Source: JBFWVR01 sp050246635
Lineage (GTDB): Bacteria; Acidobacteriota; Vicinamibacteria; Vicinamibacterales; UBA2999
Direction of reading: 5' to 3'
DNA: 64,000 nt
NCBI GenBank assembly: GCA_050246635.1
Contig: JBFWVR010000011.1
Location: 62,001-126,000 of the forward strand
The notes below the pieces were generated by a model, which ran no database searches, had not been told where the DNA came from, and worked only from the letters and a program-made list of their open reading frames with translations. The position numbers and the translations under genes are program-made. Below are positions 17,947-29,112 of the stretch, piece after piece. Each line of letters begins with the position of its first letter. Positions within the stretch are counted from its first letter, which is position 1.

Positions 17947-18977
17947 CACTCCTCCCCCACGTTCATGCGGGACGGCTGCCACTGCAACCCGAGCTTCATG
18001 ATGCGCTCGAGCAAGCGCCCGTACTCCAGGCCGGCGTGGTGGGCCGACTCGGCGAAGTCCTCCCCATAGGCGAGCTGGGGGTTGGCGTTCGCCTCGATCA
18101 CGTAGAGCCGGCCCTCGGCGTCCATGCGCAGGTCGATGCGGGCGTACCCGGTCAGGTCCACCGCCCGGCACACCCGTTTCGCGATGTGCTGCACGCGGTG
18201 CTCCATCTCCTTCGACAGGTCGGCCTTGGCCGTCGAGATGCCGTGGCGCTTCTGGTAGCTCGCGCTCCACTTCACCCGCTCGGTCGCGATGCGCCACGTG
18301 CGTTCGGGCATGCCGGCGAAGGACATCTCCCAGACCGGGAAGCACTGCAGCCGCTGGTTGCCGGTGACGCCGACGTACAGCTCCCGCCCGTCCACGAACT
18401 GCTCGATGATCGCCGGCGTCAGGATCGTGTCATGGATGAACTTGACGCGCCGCGCCAGCTGCTCCTCGTTCGCGACGACCGACGCCTGCGAGATGCCGGT
18501 GGACGACTCGTACGTGAGCGACTTCACGATCAACGGGAAGCGCAGCTTCTTCGGCAGCACCGGCTTGCGGTTCACCGGCACGACCGTGAAGTCGGGCACC
18601 GGGATCCGGTGGTACGCCATCAGCTTCTTCGACAGCCCCTTGTCGCGCGACAGCGTCAGCCCCCGGGGATTGCAGCCGGTGTAGGGCACCCGCAGCAGCT
18701 CCAGGTACGACACGACGTTCTGGTCGAAGACGCCGACGTCGTTGAACGACTCCATCAGGTTGAACACGATGTCCGGCGCGACGTCCTGGATCGCCTGCCG
18801 GATCGGGGTGAGGTCGTCGAAGACCTCGATGACGTGCGGGTGGTGCCCCAGCTCCCGGAGCGTGGTGACGACGTCGTACTCCATGCGCCAGGGCATCTCG
18901 ACCGCCTGGTCGGGCGGCATCGCCTCGTCCGGCGCGAGGCCCTTGTGCACGAGCGTCAGGACGCGCAGCCGCCTCAC
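17946..18977 (-). CDS. ATP-grasp ligase, D-Ala-D-Ala ligase-like
   Basis: A 343-aa ATP-grasp protein. The N-terminal domain starts RRLRVLTLVHKGL and includes DIVFNLMESF; the central ATP-binding lobe has FPLIVKSLTYESSTGIS; the C-terminal lobe has GYARIDLRMDAEGRLYVIEANANPQLA, with the metal-binding Asp/Glu/Asn of the DDL family. The start is a GTG at 18977 overlapping the stop of the upstream peptidase gene (GTGA). DDL-like enzymes join D-Ala to D-Ala or to another amino or hydroxy acid; coupling to a peptidase and a kinase makes an ordinary peptidoglycan role doubtful. The cell's housekeeping ddl is presumably elsewhere. Confidence 0.87.
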   Translation of the reverse strand: MRRLRVLTLVHKGLAPDEAMPPDQAVEMPWRMEYDVVTTLRELGHHPHVIEVFDDLTPIRQAIQDVAPDIVFNLMESFNDVGVFDQNVVSYLELLRVPYTGCNPRGLTLSRDKGLSKKLMAYHRIPVPDFTVVPVNRKPVLPKKLRFPLIVKSLTYESSTGISQASVVANEEQLARRVKFIHDTILTPAIIEQFVDGRELYVGVTGNQRLQCFPVWEMSFAGMPERTWRIATERVKWSASYQKRHGISTAKADLSKEMEHRVQHIAKRVCRAVDLTGYARIDLRMDAEGRLYVIEANANPQLAYGEDFAESAHHAGLEYGRLLERIMKLGLQWQPSRMNVGEE

Positions 18978-20002
18978 AGGAACACCCGGTGCCGCCCGCT
19001 GTGCAGGTAGTTCATCGTCTGGACGGTGAGGAGCACGGTGAACTCGTGCCGGGCCTGCTCCTCGGAGACCTTCAGCCGCAACCTGAGCTCGCGGCAGCGC
19101 TTGATCATGTCCTCGAGCACCTCGTCGATGGTGTGCTGGTAGATGCCGGTCCAGCTGGCGACCAGCCGCCGCACGGGGCGGCGCAGGCGGCTGATGAACT
19201 GGGCGGCCGTCATGTTGCCCGCGTACTCGGGCGCCTCCGAGAAGAGGCGCCGCAGGTCGCGGTCGTAGAACTCGGGATGGTCGACGCCGTAGTGGCGGCG
19301 CTTGGCGCGGTAGTGCTGCCGCAGCGTCTTCTTGAGGCGGCGGAGGGGATCCACCTCCTCCACCGTGGTCACCGGCGCCGCCTGCCCCGCGAGCGCGCGC
19401 ATCAGCTCGTCCATGTACTCGAGCTTCCGGAGCGCCGGCCACTCCTTGTAGCGCTGCTCCCACTTCGCGTTCGGCGTGAGCCACACCGCGAAGGTCTCGG
19501 CGAAGTCCTCGTCCGGGTGGCTCTGCGCGTACCAGGAGTCGAGGTGCAGCACGAAGCTCTTGCTGTAGGGACGCGGCGTGTAGAACTCGGGATACGGTTC
19601 GGAGGAGCTGCCGAAGAGCTCGCGGCGCTTCTTGCGGAGCCGGAGTCGGTACGCGTTGTCGATCGCGTGCCCGACCTCGTGGCGCAGGATGCGCATGCAC
19701 CAGCCGTGCTCGCCCCCCTCCACCTCCAGCATCTGCGTCTCCTCGAGCTTCTCGAGGCGCGGGTGCGCCAGGTAGAAGGGGACGGCAATCGCGGACACGC
19801 CGTCCGGCGTGAACCACTCGTCGGAGAGGTAGAAGTGCAGGGGAAACCGGAGTCCCCGGGCCTCGAGCTCCTCGCGGAGCTGCGCGATGCGCGGCTCGAC
19901 CGGCGATCCGGGCAGCTGGATCGGCAGGTCGGCCACGCGAAGGTTCAGCAGCTCCTCATCCGGCAGCTCCGCCCAGTTCGCGGGAACGGCTGCGCGCGCC
20001 AT
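18974..20002 (-). CDS. Putative zinc-binding metallopeptidase
   Basis: A 342-aa protein with a clear metallopeptidase core: RHEVGHAIDNAY (HExxH at 108-112), then EDFAETFAVWL (Glu near 169 as third zinc ligand). This arrangement matches the putative zinc-binding metallopeptidase family (Peptidase_Mx-like). The C-terminal third is basic and helical (RRLKKTLRQHYRAKRRHYG). There is no signal peptide, so it is cytosolic. The ATG at 20002 opens the operon; TACAAT lies nine bases upstream and there is no Shine-Dalgarno, suggesting a leaderless or near-leaderless transcript. The stop overlaps the GTG of the ATP-grasp gene. Confidence 0.85.
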   Translation of the reverse strand: MARAAVPANWAELPDEELLNLRVADLPIQLPGSPVEPRIAQLREELEARGLRFPLHFYLSDEWFTPDGVSAIAVPFYLAHPRLEKLEETQMLEVEGGEHGWCMRILRHEVGHAIDNAYRLRLRKKRRELFGSSSEPYPEFYTPRPYSKSFVLHLDSWYAQSHPDEDFAETFAVWLTPNAKWEQRYKEWPALRKLEYMDELMRALAGQAAPVTTVEEVDPLRRLKKTLRQHYRAKRRHYGVDHPEFYDRDLRRLFSEAPEYAGNMTAAQFISRLRRPVRRLVASWTGIYQHTIDEVLEDMIKRCRELRLRLKVSEEQARHEFTVLLTVQTMNYLHSGRHRVFL

Positions 20003-20126
20003 GTGAGGGGAATTGTATGTCAACACCCGAGGCGGACGGCCACTCGCGGGCGTGACACGCGCGCACGGGGACAGCGCTGATCGCCAGGACGCCACCGGGG
20101 CCGCCGGGCAGGCGGGCCCGATCGGC

Positions 20127-20339
20127 TCAGGCCCGCTCGGCGACGGCCTCGGCGTGACGGCGACTCAGCACGGCCGTAAGCTCGTCCATCGCCCTGGCCA
20201 TGATTCGCGAGACTTCCTGCCGCTCGTCCGGCGTGAGTGCCGTCAGCAGGCTGTGCATCTCGGTGGTCCGGCTCCTGAGGCCCAGCGTCAGGTGCAGCTG
20301 ACGCGACTCGTCCAGGAAGCGCTCCCGCGCGATCTCCAT
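20127..20339 (-). CDS. Small helical hypothetical protein
   Basis: 70 aa, beginning MEIARERFLDESRQ, charged and predicted fully helical, with the segment ALTPDERQEVSRIMARAMDEL. It resembles short bacterial helical proteins of unknown function. The ATG at 20339 has TACACT six bases upstream and no ribosome-binding site, fitting leaderless expression. The longer in-frame reading upstream crosses repeat DNA and is rejected. It is separate from the peptidase operon downstream. Confidence 0.6.
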   Translation of the reverse strand: MEIARERFLDESRQLHLTLGLRSRTTEMHSLLTALTPDERQEVSRIMARAMDELTAVLSRRHAEAVAERA

Positions 20340-20897
20340 CCCGATAGTGTACCCCGGCCGCGTAACGGATGGGCTGGCCACATGGCGGGGGCGTGGCGTC
20401 GGCGGGCAACGGCTATCCGCGGATTCGTCAGCTGGACCATCCGGGGGCCGGTCATGCGTCCCAGCGGACAGGCGTCCGCTGCGCGACGGCGCGGCCCGAG
20501 GGGCCGCGGGGTGGGCGGGGCGCGGCCGGGCCGAACGCGCCGCTGGGAACGTCGGGGCGCGCTCGGCCCCGCCCTGCCCCGCCCGCCCCAGGGGCGCCGC
20601 TCCGCGGCGCTCCGCCGTCGCCATGCCGGACGCTGCGGAACGCCACGCCCTCAGGATGAACACAGATAAGGCCGGGGCCGGCGCCGGGAGCCCCCGTGCG
20701 CATCCGTGTTCATCCGTGTTCATCTGTGGATGATTCCCGTGATCGCCCGTCCGCACCCGGACGACGGCAGGCGGTGCGGACGCGAGTGAAAGCACGAACT
20801 GCCCGGGCCCATTCGCGTGCATCCGCGTATATCCGCGGATGACTGCCGTGATCACCCGGCGACACGCGGGCTGCGCACCGGATGGGGCGCAGGCGCG
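20340..20897. repeat. Gene-free repeat block: GC-rich hairpin and family F elements
   Basis: I see no gene in this 558-bp gap. It holds a very GC-rich imperfect inverted repeat (20509-20534 with 20563-20589), a GGCGCCGC-TCC-GCGGCGC dyad near 20594, family F words GATGAACACAGAT (20656 onward) and CATCCGTGTTCATCCGTG (20701-20731), and a second unit at 20817-20850. The strings GGATGATTCCCGTGATCGCCCG and GGATGACTGCCGTGATCACCCG (about 20727 and 20836) are a diverged tandem duplication. Confidence 0.75.
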
Positions 20898-23131
<2,234 letters not shown>

Positions 23132-23135
<4 letters not shown>

Positions 23136-23473
23136 GCGCGCGATTCCTCCGGCACCGGCTCCATCGTCACCAGCAGGGGAAACTCCTGCTGCTCCGCCGC
23201 GCGCTGGGTGGCCGCGACCTTGGTCTCGGCGACGTCCCGGGTGTAGACCCCGGCAACTCCGAGGCCGGCCTGGTGCACATGGAGCATGATCGCGACGGCG
23301 TCTGACGGGCTGCGGTGGAAGATCGACTCCAGCACCCAGACGACGAACTCCTGGGTCGTGTAGTCGTCATTGTGGAGCAGCACCCGCCACATGCGGGGGT
23401 GCGCCACCTTCTCGGCGGGCCGCTCGACGGTCAGCGTGTGCTCCTCGGGCTGGGAAGCGGGCGGCCGGGGCAT
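23132..23473 (-). CDS. clpS: ClpS adaptor protein
   Basis: A 113-aa adaptor that delivers N-degron substrates to ClpA. Core motifs are WRVLLHNDDYTTQEFVVWVL (the N-end residue pocket) and VHQAGLGVAGVYTRDVAETKV. The ATG at 23473 is chosen; TACAAT lies six bases upstream with no Shine-Dalgarno, so the operon may be read from a leaderless transcript. It is coupled to clpA by a four-base overlap. Aat, which adds the Leu or Phe N-degron, is encoded 600 bp upstream. Confidence 0.94.
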
Positions 23474-23531
23474 GGATCGATTGTACTCGGCCCGGCCGGC
23501 CACCCGCGACCTGCCCGCGACGGACCCGGGA

Positions 23532-23894
23532 TCAGCCCCGCTTCTCGTCCATCAGGGCCAGCACGTTGCCCTCGCTGTCGCGAAAGAAGGCCATCCAGAG
23601 CTCGTGGTCGGGCATGCGCGCGACCAGGTGCGGCGGGGCCTCGAACGCCACGCCCGCGGCCGACAGCCGAGTGTGGTCCGCCTCGATGTCGGGGCTCCGG
23701 AAGTAGAGCACGGAGCCGGGTGGCTGCAGCTCGGGCCGGTCGCTCGTGCCGAGCAGCAGGCGCACCGGACCGCAGTCGAAGAAGGCCATGCCGCCCGCCT
23801 CGAACAGCAGGGGCACACCGAGCACGTCCCGGTAGAACGCCGTGGCGCGCGGCACGTCGGCGACGGTGACGGCGATTTGTCCTATGGCCTGCAT
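23532..23894 (-). CDS. VOC family (glyoxalase/bleomycin-resistance fold) protein
   Basis: A 120-aa protein with one VOC module pair: IGQIAVTVADVPRATAFYRDVLG at the N-terminus and ELWMAFFRDSEGNVLALM at the C-terminus. It contains candidate metal ligands (His and Glu at the usual strand positions), but the substrate is unknown. It lies between aat and clpS on the same strand, 58 bases before clpS, so it might be cotranscribed. A family D repeat lies directly upstream. Confidence 0.85.
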   Translation of the reverse strand: MQAIGQIAVTVADVPRATAFYRDVLGVPLLFEAGGMAFFDCGPVRLLLGTSDRPELQPPGSVLYFRSPDIEADHTRLSAAGVAFEAPPHLVARMPDHELWMAFFRDSEGNVLALMDEKRG

Positions 23895-23910
23895 CAGGTG
23901 CTCCGATCGG

Positions 23911-23970
23911 GAAGGCAGAAGTCAGAAGGCAGAAGGCAGAAAAGGCAGACGGCAGAAACGGAGAAGGCAG
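23911..23970. repeat. Purine-rich AGAAGGC repeat (family D copy 2)
   Basis: GGCAGAAGTCAGAAGGCAGAAGGCAGAAAAGGCAG and related units, plus strand. It shares AGAAGGCAGAA and GCAGAAGTCAG with the copy at 2941-2996. It sits just upstream of the VOC gene and downstream of aat. Confidence 0.75.
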
Positions 23971-24071
23971 CCGGTGGGCGGCGGGCCATCGTCGCACGGG
24001 ACCGGGCTGGCGGCATGTCAGCTCCTCATCAGGACGCAAGTCCCCCAGGACGTGGCAGTTGCCGCTGCGGC

Positions 24072-24788
24072 TCAGGCCACGGGATCGGTCACGAGCCGCC
24101 ACGGCGCGGGGAAGGGCGCCTGCCGGACGAGGCGCGCGACATGGCCGACGAACTCCACCCGTGGGATCTCGCGGGCGCCCAGCGACGCGAGGTGTTCGGT
24201 CCGGAGCTGGCAGTCGACGAGCGGCGCGCCCCACGCGGCAAGCTGCGCCACGAGCCAGGTGAAGGCAATCTTCGACGCGTCGGTCCGGCGGGTGAACATC
24301 GATTCCCCGAAGAACATCCGGCCGAGCGCCACGCCGTAGAGACCGCCGGCCAGTTCGCCGTCCATCCATACTTCGACCGAGTGCGCCAGCCCCGCGACGA
24401 ACAGCTGTTCGTAGGCATGGATCATCGAGGGCACCAGCCAGGTGCAGTCCTCACCACGACGGGGCGCCGCGCACGCCCGCAGCACCTCGGGAAACGCGCG
24501 GTCGGCGGTCACCTCGAAGTCGCGGCGCCGCAGCCGCTTCCGCAGCGAGCGGGCAATGCGGAGCTCATCGACGAAGAGGACCATCCGCGGGTCCGGCGCC
24601 CACCACAGCACGGGGTCGCCCGCGTTGAACCACGGGAAGATCCCGTGTGCGTAGGCGTCCACGAGCCGCGGGACCGAAAGCGAGGCGCCGGCCGCGAGCA
24701 GCCCGTTCGGCTCGTCGAGGGCTTCGGTCACTGGCGGGAACGGATCGGCGGTGTCGAGCAGCGGAATCATGCGTGTCGATGCCGCCAT
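24072..24788 (-). CDS. aat: Leucyl/phenylalanyl-tRNA--protein transferase
   Basis: A 238-aa enzyme that moves Leu or Phe from aminoacyl-tRNA to N-terminal Lys or Arg, creating an N-degron recognised by ClpS. Family motifs: LLAAGASLSVPRLVDAYAHGIFPWF, WWAPDPRMVL, and GGLYGVALGRMFFGESMFTRRTDASKIAF. The length is normal. The ATG at 24788 is used; an internal ATG at 24770 (MIPLLD) is a possible alternative and neither has a strong ribosome-binding site. Its proximity to clpS and clpA makes this a compact N-degron locus. Confidence 0.93.
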   Translation of the reverse strand: MAASTRMIPLLDTADPFPPVTEALDEPNGLLAAGASLSVPRLVDAYAHGIFPWFNAGDPVLWWAPDPRMVLFVDELRIARSLRKRLRRRDFEVTADRAFPEVLRACAAPRRGEDCTWLVPSMIHAYEQLFVAGLAHSVEVWMDGELAGGLYGVALGRMFFGESMFTRRTDASKIAFTWLVAQLAAWGAPLVDCQLRTEHLASLGAREIPRVEFVGHVARLVRQAPFPAPWRLVTDPVA

Positions 24789-24849
24789 GTCCCGCCCGAC
24801 GGCGAGGTCCCAGGTCCGGCTGTGCTAGAATTGGGGTTTCTCACCGGGT

Positions 24850-24926
24850 GGTGAGTGTAGCTCAGTTGGTAGAGCTCCGGACTGTGGCTCCGGCCGTCGC
24901 GGGTTCGAGTCCCGTCACTCACCCCA
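24850..24926 (+). tRNA. tRNA-His (GTG)
   Basis: Cloverleaf GTGAGTG/CACTCAC acceptor, D-arm GTAGCTCAGTTGGTAGAGC, anticodon loop CTGTGGC (anticodon GTG) and T-arm GGGTTCGAGTCCC. The encoded G at position -1 (24850) faces discriminator C73, the hallmark of tRNA-His. CCA is encoded. Confidence 0.96.
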
Positions 24927-25000
24927 ATTCTCCCCTGCCCTTCATCGTACGCGACGCGGCCGCGGAACCTTCGCGGGAGCGCTGCGTCTGATCTGGCTGA

Positions 25001-27403
25001 GTGGGCGCCCTCCTCCACGACCTGCGCCTGGCCCTGCGCCAGCTGTCGCGCCGTCCCGGCTTTGCCGCGATCGCCGTGCTGACGCTCGCCGTCGGCATGG
25101 GTGTCAATACCGTCGCCTTCGGCGTCGTCAACGGGCTGCTGCTCAAGGGCTTCACGACGGCGGCGGGGCCCGGCGTCGGCCGCCTGAAGACCACCCCCAC
25201 CGGTGACGAGAACGGCTACGCCTCGCTGCCCGAGTACTCGCGTTTCGAGGAGGCCACGCGCGGCCGCGCCGATCTCGCGGCCGAAGGCCGGCTCGCGCTG
25301 GCGTGGCGGCACGACGGCGAGACCGACACCGCATGGGGCCTGCTCGTCAGCCCCGGGTACTTCGGCCTCGTGCCCGTCGAACCGGTCGCCGGCGTCAACC
25401 AGGTGACGGGCGGCCGTGGCCGCCCCCTGTCGGCGGTCGTGGGCGAACGCTACTGGCGCCAGCGGCTGGCTGCCGCGCCGCTCGCAGGGCTCACGCTGAA
25501 CCTCAACGGCGTCGATGTGGCCGTCACGGGCGTCCTGCCGGAGGCGTTCACGGGGCCCGGCGGCATCTACGCCCCCGACGTGTGGCTGCCGCTCGAGGGG
25601 GTGCCTGAACTGGCCCTGTCGCCTTCCCTTCGTGCGCGTGACTCGCGGTGGCTGTTCCTCCTTGCCCGGCCGTCCCCTGGCGTGCCGCCCGCGGCGCTCG
25701 ATGCCGCAGCGGCCGTGGCGGCGGACGGCATGGCCCGCGACTGGCCTGGCACGCACACCGGTCGTGGCGCGCACTACGTCCCGCCAGGTGCCATCGACGG
25801 CGAGCTTGGCGGCCTCCGTACGGCGGCGGCGGTGGCCATGGCGGTCATCGGCCTCGTGCTGCTGCTCGCCTGCTTCAACGTCGCAACGCTGCTGCTGGCC
25901 CGGGCCGCGGATCGCGAACGCGAGATGGGCATCCGCGCCGCGCTCGGGGCTGGCGGCCCACGCCTGTTGCGGATGGCCCTGGCCGAGGGCCTGCTGCTGT
26001 CGATGCTGGCTGGCGTGCTGACCCTGCTGCTGGCCTGGTGGACGAGCGCCCTGGTTGGCACGTTCGCGATTCCGACCGACCAGCCACAGCACATCGACCT
26101 CTCACCCGATGGGCGCATCGTCGTGTTCGTGCTGGTGCTCGTGCTGGCCGCTGGACTGCTGCCCGCCATCTGGCCCGCCCGCCGCGCCGCGCGGGTCGAC
26201 GTCATGGCCGCCATCGGCGTCGGCGCGGGCGCCGCCGGTGCCAGGACGGGGGCCCTGCGGCGCTGGCTCGTCACGGCGCAGATTGCCGGCGCCACCGCCT
26301 TCCTGGCCTCCGCGGTGCTGCTCCTGCAGTCGTACGGCGTGCTCTCCGACGCCGATCCCGGCTACGACGTGAGCCCCCTGGTCGTCTCGGAGTTCGAGCC
26401 GGCCGCCCACGGATTGACCGGCCCGCGGGCCCGGCAGTTCGCCGAGACGCTGGCCGAGCGCGTCGCCGGGCAACCGGGGGTCACGCACGCGGCGCTGGCC
26501 ATCCGCGCGCCGTTCTTCATCGGCTACGACCGGCAGGTCGAGGTGCGCCGGGGTGACGCCCCCTGCGGCCCCGGTCCCTGCCCTGCCTATCCGGTCTACG
26601 GCGTCGGCCCCGGCTTCTTCGCCGCGCTCGGCGTCCCGCTCGCGTCCGGCGCAGGATTCAGCGCCGCAGGCATCGGTGAGGTCATCGTCAACGAGTCGCT
26701 GGGGCGGCAGCTGTGGCCCGAAGGCAGCCCCGTTGGCGAGCTGGTCCGGCTGGGCGCCGATGGTGCGATGACCCGGGTCGTCGGCGTCGTGTCCCGCCTG
26801 CACATGCGTGGGCTGGATCACGAGACGCCCGCCCTCTTCGTGCCGATGGACGATGCGGCGTTTGCGGGATCGTTGAGTCTGGTCGTGCGAGGCACGGGTC
26901 AGGCCGCGCCCATCGCCGATACGATCCGGACACTCGCGGCGGAGCTGTCACCCGGCGTCCCTGTCACGACCCACTCGATGGAAGACCGGATGGCCGTGCA
27001 ACTCTGGCCGATCCGGACGCTCACGTGGCTGTTCGGCACCTGCGCCGCGCTTGCGGTGGTGCTCGCCGTGGTCGGCCTGGCAGCGGTGGTCCTCCACGCG
27101 GTGAGCCGGCGGGGCCGCGAGTTCGGCGTGCGTGTCGCGGTGGGGGCAACGCCCGGCGCCCTGGCCCGTGGCGTCCTGATGGACGGTGTGCGGCTGCTGC
27201 TCCCCGGGCTCGGCGCCGGGCTGCTGCTGGCCGCGGCGGCCGCGCGATTCGGCCAGGCCACGCTCGTCGGCGTGGACCTGCTCTCGCCACTCACCTGGAT
27301 CGGCGTCGCGGTTACGCAGGCCGTCATCGTGCTCCTGGCCTGCCTGCCCCCCGCCATCCGCGCCTCGCGTACCGATCCGGTCAGGGCGCTCAACGGCCCC
27401 TGA
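25001..27403 (+). CDS. ABC transporter permease (acidobacterial orphan MacB/FtsX-type)
   Basis: An 800-aa inner-membrane permease with the double FtsX layout. It opens DLRLALRQLSRRPGFAAIAVLTLAVGMGVNT (TM1), has a periplasmic MacB-like core, then TM groups around VIGLVLLLACFNVATLLLARA and LVLAAGLLPAIWPARRAARVD. A second core follows, and the C-terminal TM trio ends ACLPPAIRASRTDPVRAL. No ATPase gene is adjacent, as usual for this lineage-expanded group (ADOP). The start is a GTG at 25001. The function is probably efflux or lipoprotein/peptide handling; the cargo is unknown. Confidence 0.88.
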   Translation: MGALLHDLRLALRQLSRRPGFAAIAVLTLAVGMGVNTVAFGVVNGLLLKGFTTAAGPGVGRLKTTPTGDENGYASLPEYSRFEEATRGRADLAAEGRLALAWRHDGETDTAWGLLVSPGYFGLVPVEPVAGVNQVTGGRGRPLSAVVGERYWRQRLAAAPLAGLTLNLNGVDVAVTGVLPEAFTGPGGIYAPDVWLPLEGVPELALSPSLRARDSRWLFLLARPSPGVPPAALDAAAAVAADGMARDWPGTHTGRGAHYVPPGAIDGELGGLRTAAAVAMAVIGLVLLLACFNVATLLLARAADREREMGIRAALGAGGPRLLRMALAEGLLLSMLAGVLTLLLAWWTSALVGTFAIPTDQPQHIDLSPDGRIVVFVLVLVLAAGLLPAIWPARRAARVDVMAAIGVGAGAAGARTGALRRWLVTAQIAGATAFLASAVLLLQSYGVLSDADPGYDVSPLVVSEFEPAAHGLTGPRARQFAETLAERVAGQPGVTHAALAIRAPFFIGYDRQVEVRRGDAPCGPGPCPAYPVYGVGPGFFAALGVPLASGAGFSAAGIGEVIVNESLGRQLWPEGSPVGELVRLGADGAMTRVVGVVSRLHMRGLDHETPALFVPMDDAAFAGSLSLVVRGTGQAAPIADTIRTLAAELSPGVPVTTHSMEDRMAVQLWPIRTLTWLFGTCAALAVVLAVVGLAAVVLHAVSRRGREFGVRVAVGATPGALARGVLMDGVRLLLPGLGAGLLLAAAAARFGQATLVGVDLLSPLTWIGVAVTQAVIVLLACLPPAIRASRTDPVRALNGP

Positions 27404-27407
27404 ACAG

Positions 27408-27506
27408 ACAGAATCCAGAAACCAGAAGTACGAATCAAGAAAGGAATTCCGGAATTCCGGAATTCACAATTCCTTTCTTGCTTCGCAATTCTCGATTCTG
27501 GATTCC
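27408..27506. repeat. Inverted repeat element C2
   Basis: It lies between convergent genes. Left: CCAGAAACCAGAAGTACGAATC (27417 onward) and GGAATTCCGGAATTCCGG. Right: AATTCCTTTCTTGC...ATTCTGGATTCCGG (27470-27506). The arms are mutually complementary, giving a long AT-rich hairpin that could end transcription in both directions. Confidence 0.8.
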
Positions 27507-27511
27507 GGTCG

Positions 27512-29059
27512 CTACTTCCCCGTGAGCGTGCGCCCGATCTCGACGCCGAACTCGGGATTGTCCTTCGTGCCTTCCACCTTGATCGCCACGCGCGTGCCGG
27601 CGCCGTGCTTGCGGAAGAGCGGGTCGAACGGCTTGAGCAGCCACGACTTGAAGCCCGTCACCATCTTCGAAACCGGTGCGTCGAGGCGCACGTCCCCCTT
27701 GAAGTCGAGGGTGCCGTCGCGGAGGCCGTAGACGCCGGCCATCTGCACATCCGCGCCGGTCACGCCGAACGTGACGATCGGGATCGTCATGCGTCCGTCC
27801 TTCAGCGAGTACTCGCCCTTCATGTCCGACACGACGTTATCCACCGACTCGTCCTCGGGCCGGCCCTGGCCACGACGGCTGAGCGCGTCGATCTTGTCCT
27901 GCACCTCGGGGCTCGAGAAGCGCGCGTCCTCGAGCGCGAAGTCTCCCGTGACCCACAGCTTGTCGACGACGTCCTCGTCGCCGGGGCGGATGTCCACACG
28001 CGCGTTGAAACGCATCGGGCCGATGAGCGGAGGGTTCTCGCCGTCCACCGTCAGCCGCAGGAAGTCGTCGATGCGGGCACTCTGCCCCTTCACGTCGAGC
28101 GTGACACGCTTGCCCTTCCCGCCTTCCACGCCCGCGATGGCCCCGCTGGTCGTGAACGCCGAGCCTCCCAGGCGGGCATCCACGGACGTGAGGAAGACGT
28201 CGCCGCTCGTGCCGTCGATCACCGCGTCGAAGCGCGTCTCGAGCGGCACCTTGCCTGCCGGCAGCGACGGCAGCGCGAAATCGGGGGTGGTCGTCGAGCC
28301 GCGCGCCTCGATGCGCTCGAGCACGCCGCCGAAGGAGCCTGCCGCGTCGAGGGCCCCGGCAATGCCCTTGATCGTCCCGAGATCGGCGTCGAACGTGAAC
28401 TCGCCGTCGAGCGGCGTGAGGCTGGGTTCCGCACGCTGCCACGGGCCGAAGTGTCCCTTGGTCTGCACGTTGCCGAACGGAATCGGGTTGGTGACGGTCG
28501 CCTCGAACGGCGCCGGGCTCTCGAGCCCGACGTCGTGCATCTCCAGCGTGAAGATGTCGAAGACCTTGGGGTTCTTTCCCGGGTCCTTCGAGAGGATCGA
28601 CAGCCGCGCGTCCTTCGTCACCAGGTGATCGATCCAGGTGTGCGTGTCCCGGTCACCGCCCTGGTCCGCATCGTCCCTCCCGGTGTCCACGTCGGGCATG
28701 TCGTCGCCGCGCCGTGGAGGCACGGAGATCTCCAGGCCCTCGAGTCGCACCTCGCGCGCGCGCCGCTGGAACGCCCCGAGCAGGTCGGTCGATCCCTCGA
28801 ACTGCCGGACGACGATGAAAGGCGGGATGTCGGTGCGGCCCTGGTAGCGAATCGTGAGGTTGTGGCCGCTCAGGGTCGGCTGCGGGAACAGCGACAACTC
28901 GACGGACTCGAGGGTGACCTCGCTGTCGAGCCGGTCGCCGAGATCGGCGACGATCTTGTCCCGCAGCCAGGGCGATGCCTGCTTCGCCGCCACCGTCGCG
29001 AGGATGGCCAGCACGAGCACGACGAGGCCCGCCACGATGAGCACGCGTTTCCTGGTCAA
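27512..29059 (-). CDS. AsmA-family protein
   Basis: A 515-aa envelope protein with an N-terminal membrane anchor (VLIVAGLVVLVLAILATVAA), then a long beta-rich periplasmic body. Typical AsmA features are DLGDRLDSEVTLESVELSLFPQP near the N-terminus and the C-terminal repeat-like strands (YGLRDGTLDFKGDVRLDAPVSKMV). AsmA-like proteins act in phospholipid movement or outer-membrane assembly. The predicted start is a TTG at 29059; upstream TAAGAT may be a -10 of a leaderless message. An acidic Asp-rich loop (about 120-140) is unusual. It is divergent from a methyltransferase gene. Confidence 0.85.
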   Translation of the reverse strand: MTRKRVLIVAGLVVLVLAILATVAAKQASPWLRDKIVADLGDRLDSEVTLESVELSLFPQPTLSGHNLTIRYQGRTDIPPFIVVRQFEGSTDLLGAFQRRAREVRLEGLEISVPPRRGDDMPDVDTGRDDADQGGDRDTHTWIDHLVTKDARLSILSKDPGKNPKVFDIFTLEMHDVGLESPAPFEATVTNPIPFGNVQTKGHFGPWQRAEPSLTPLDGEFTFDADLGTIKGIAGALDAAGSFGGVLERIEARGSTTTPDFALPSLPAGKVPLETRFDAVIDGTSGDVFLTSVDARLGGSAFTTSGAIAGVEGGKGKRVTLDVKGQSARIDDFLRLTVDGENPPLIGPMRFNARVDIRPGDEDVVDKLWVTGDFALEDARFSSPEVQDKIDALSRRGQGRPEDESVDNVVSDMKGEYSLKDGRMTIPIVTFGVTGADVQMAGVYGLRDGTLDFKGDVRLDAPVSKMVTGFKSWLLKPFDPLFRKHGAGTRVAIKVEGTKDNPEFGVEIGRTLTGK

Positions 29060-29112
29060 GGTCTCATCTTACCCGTGCCCGGCTCGAGCCGCGCCTGCGG
29101 TATTGTCGGGGC

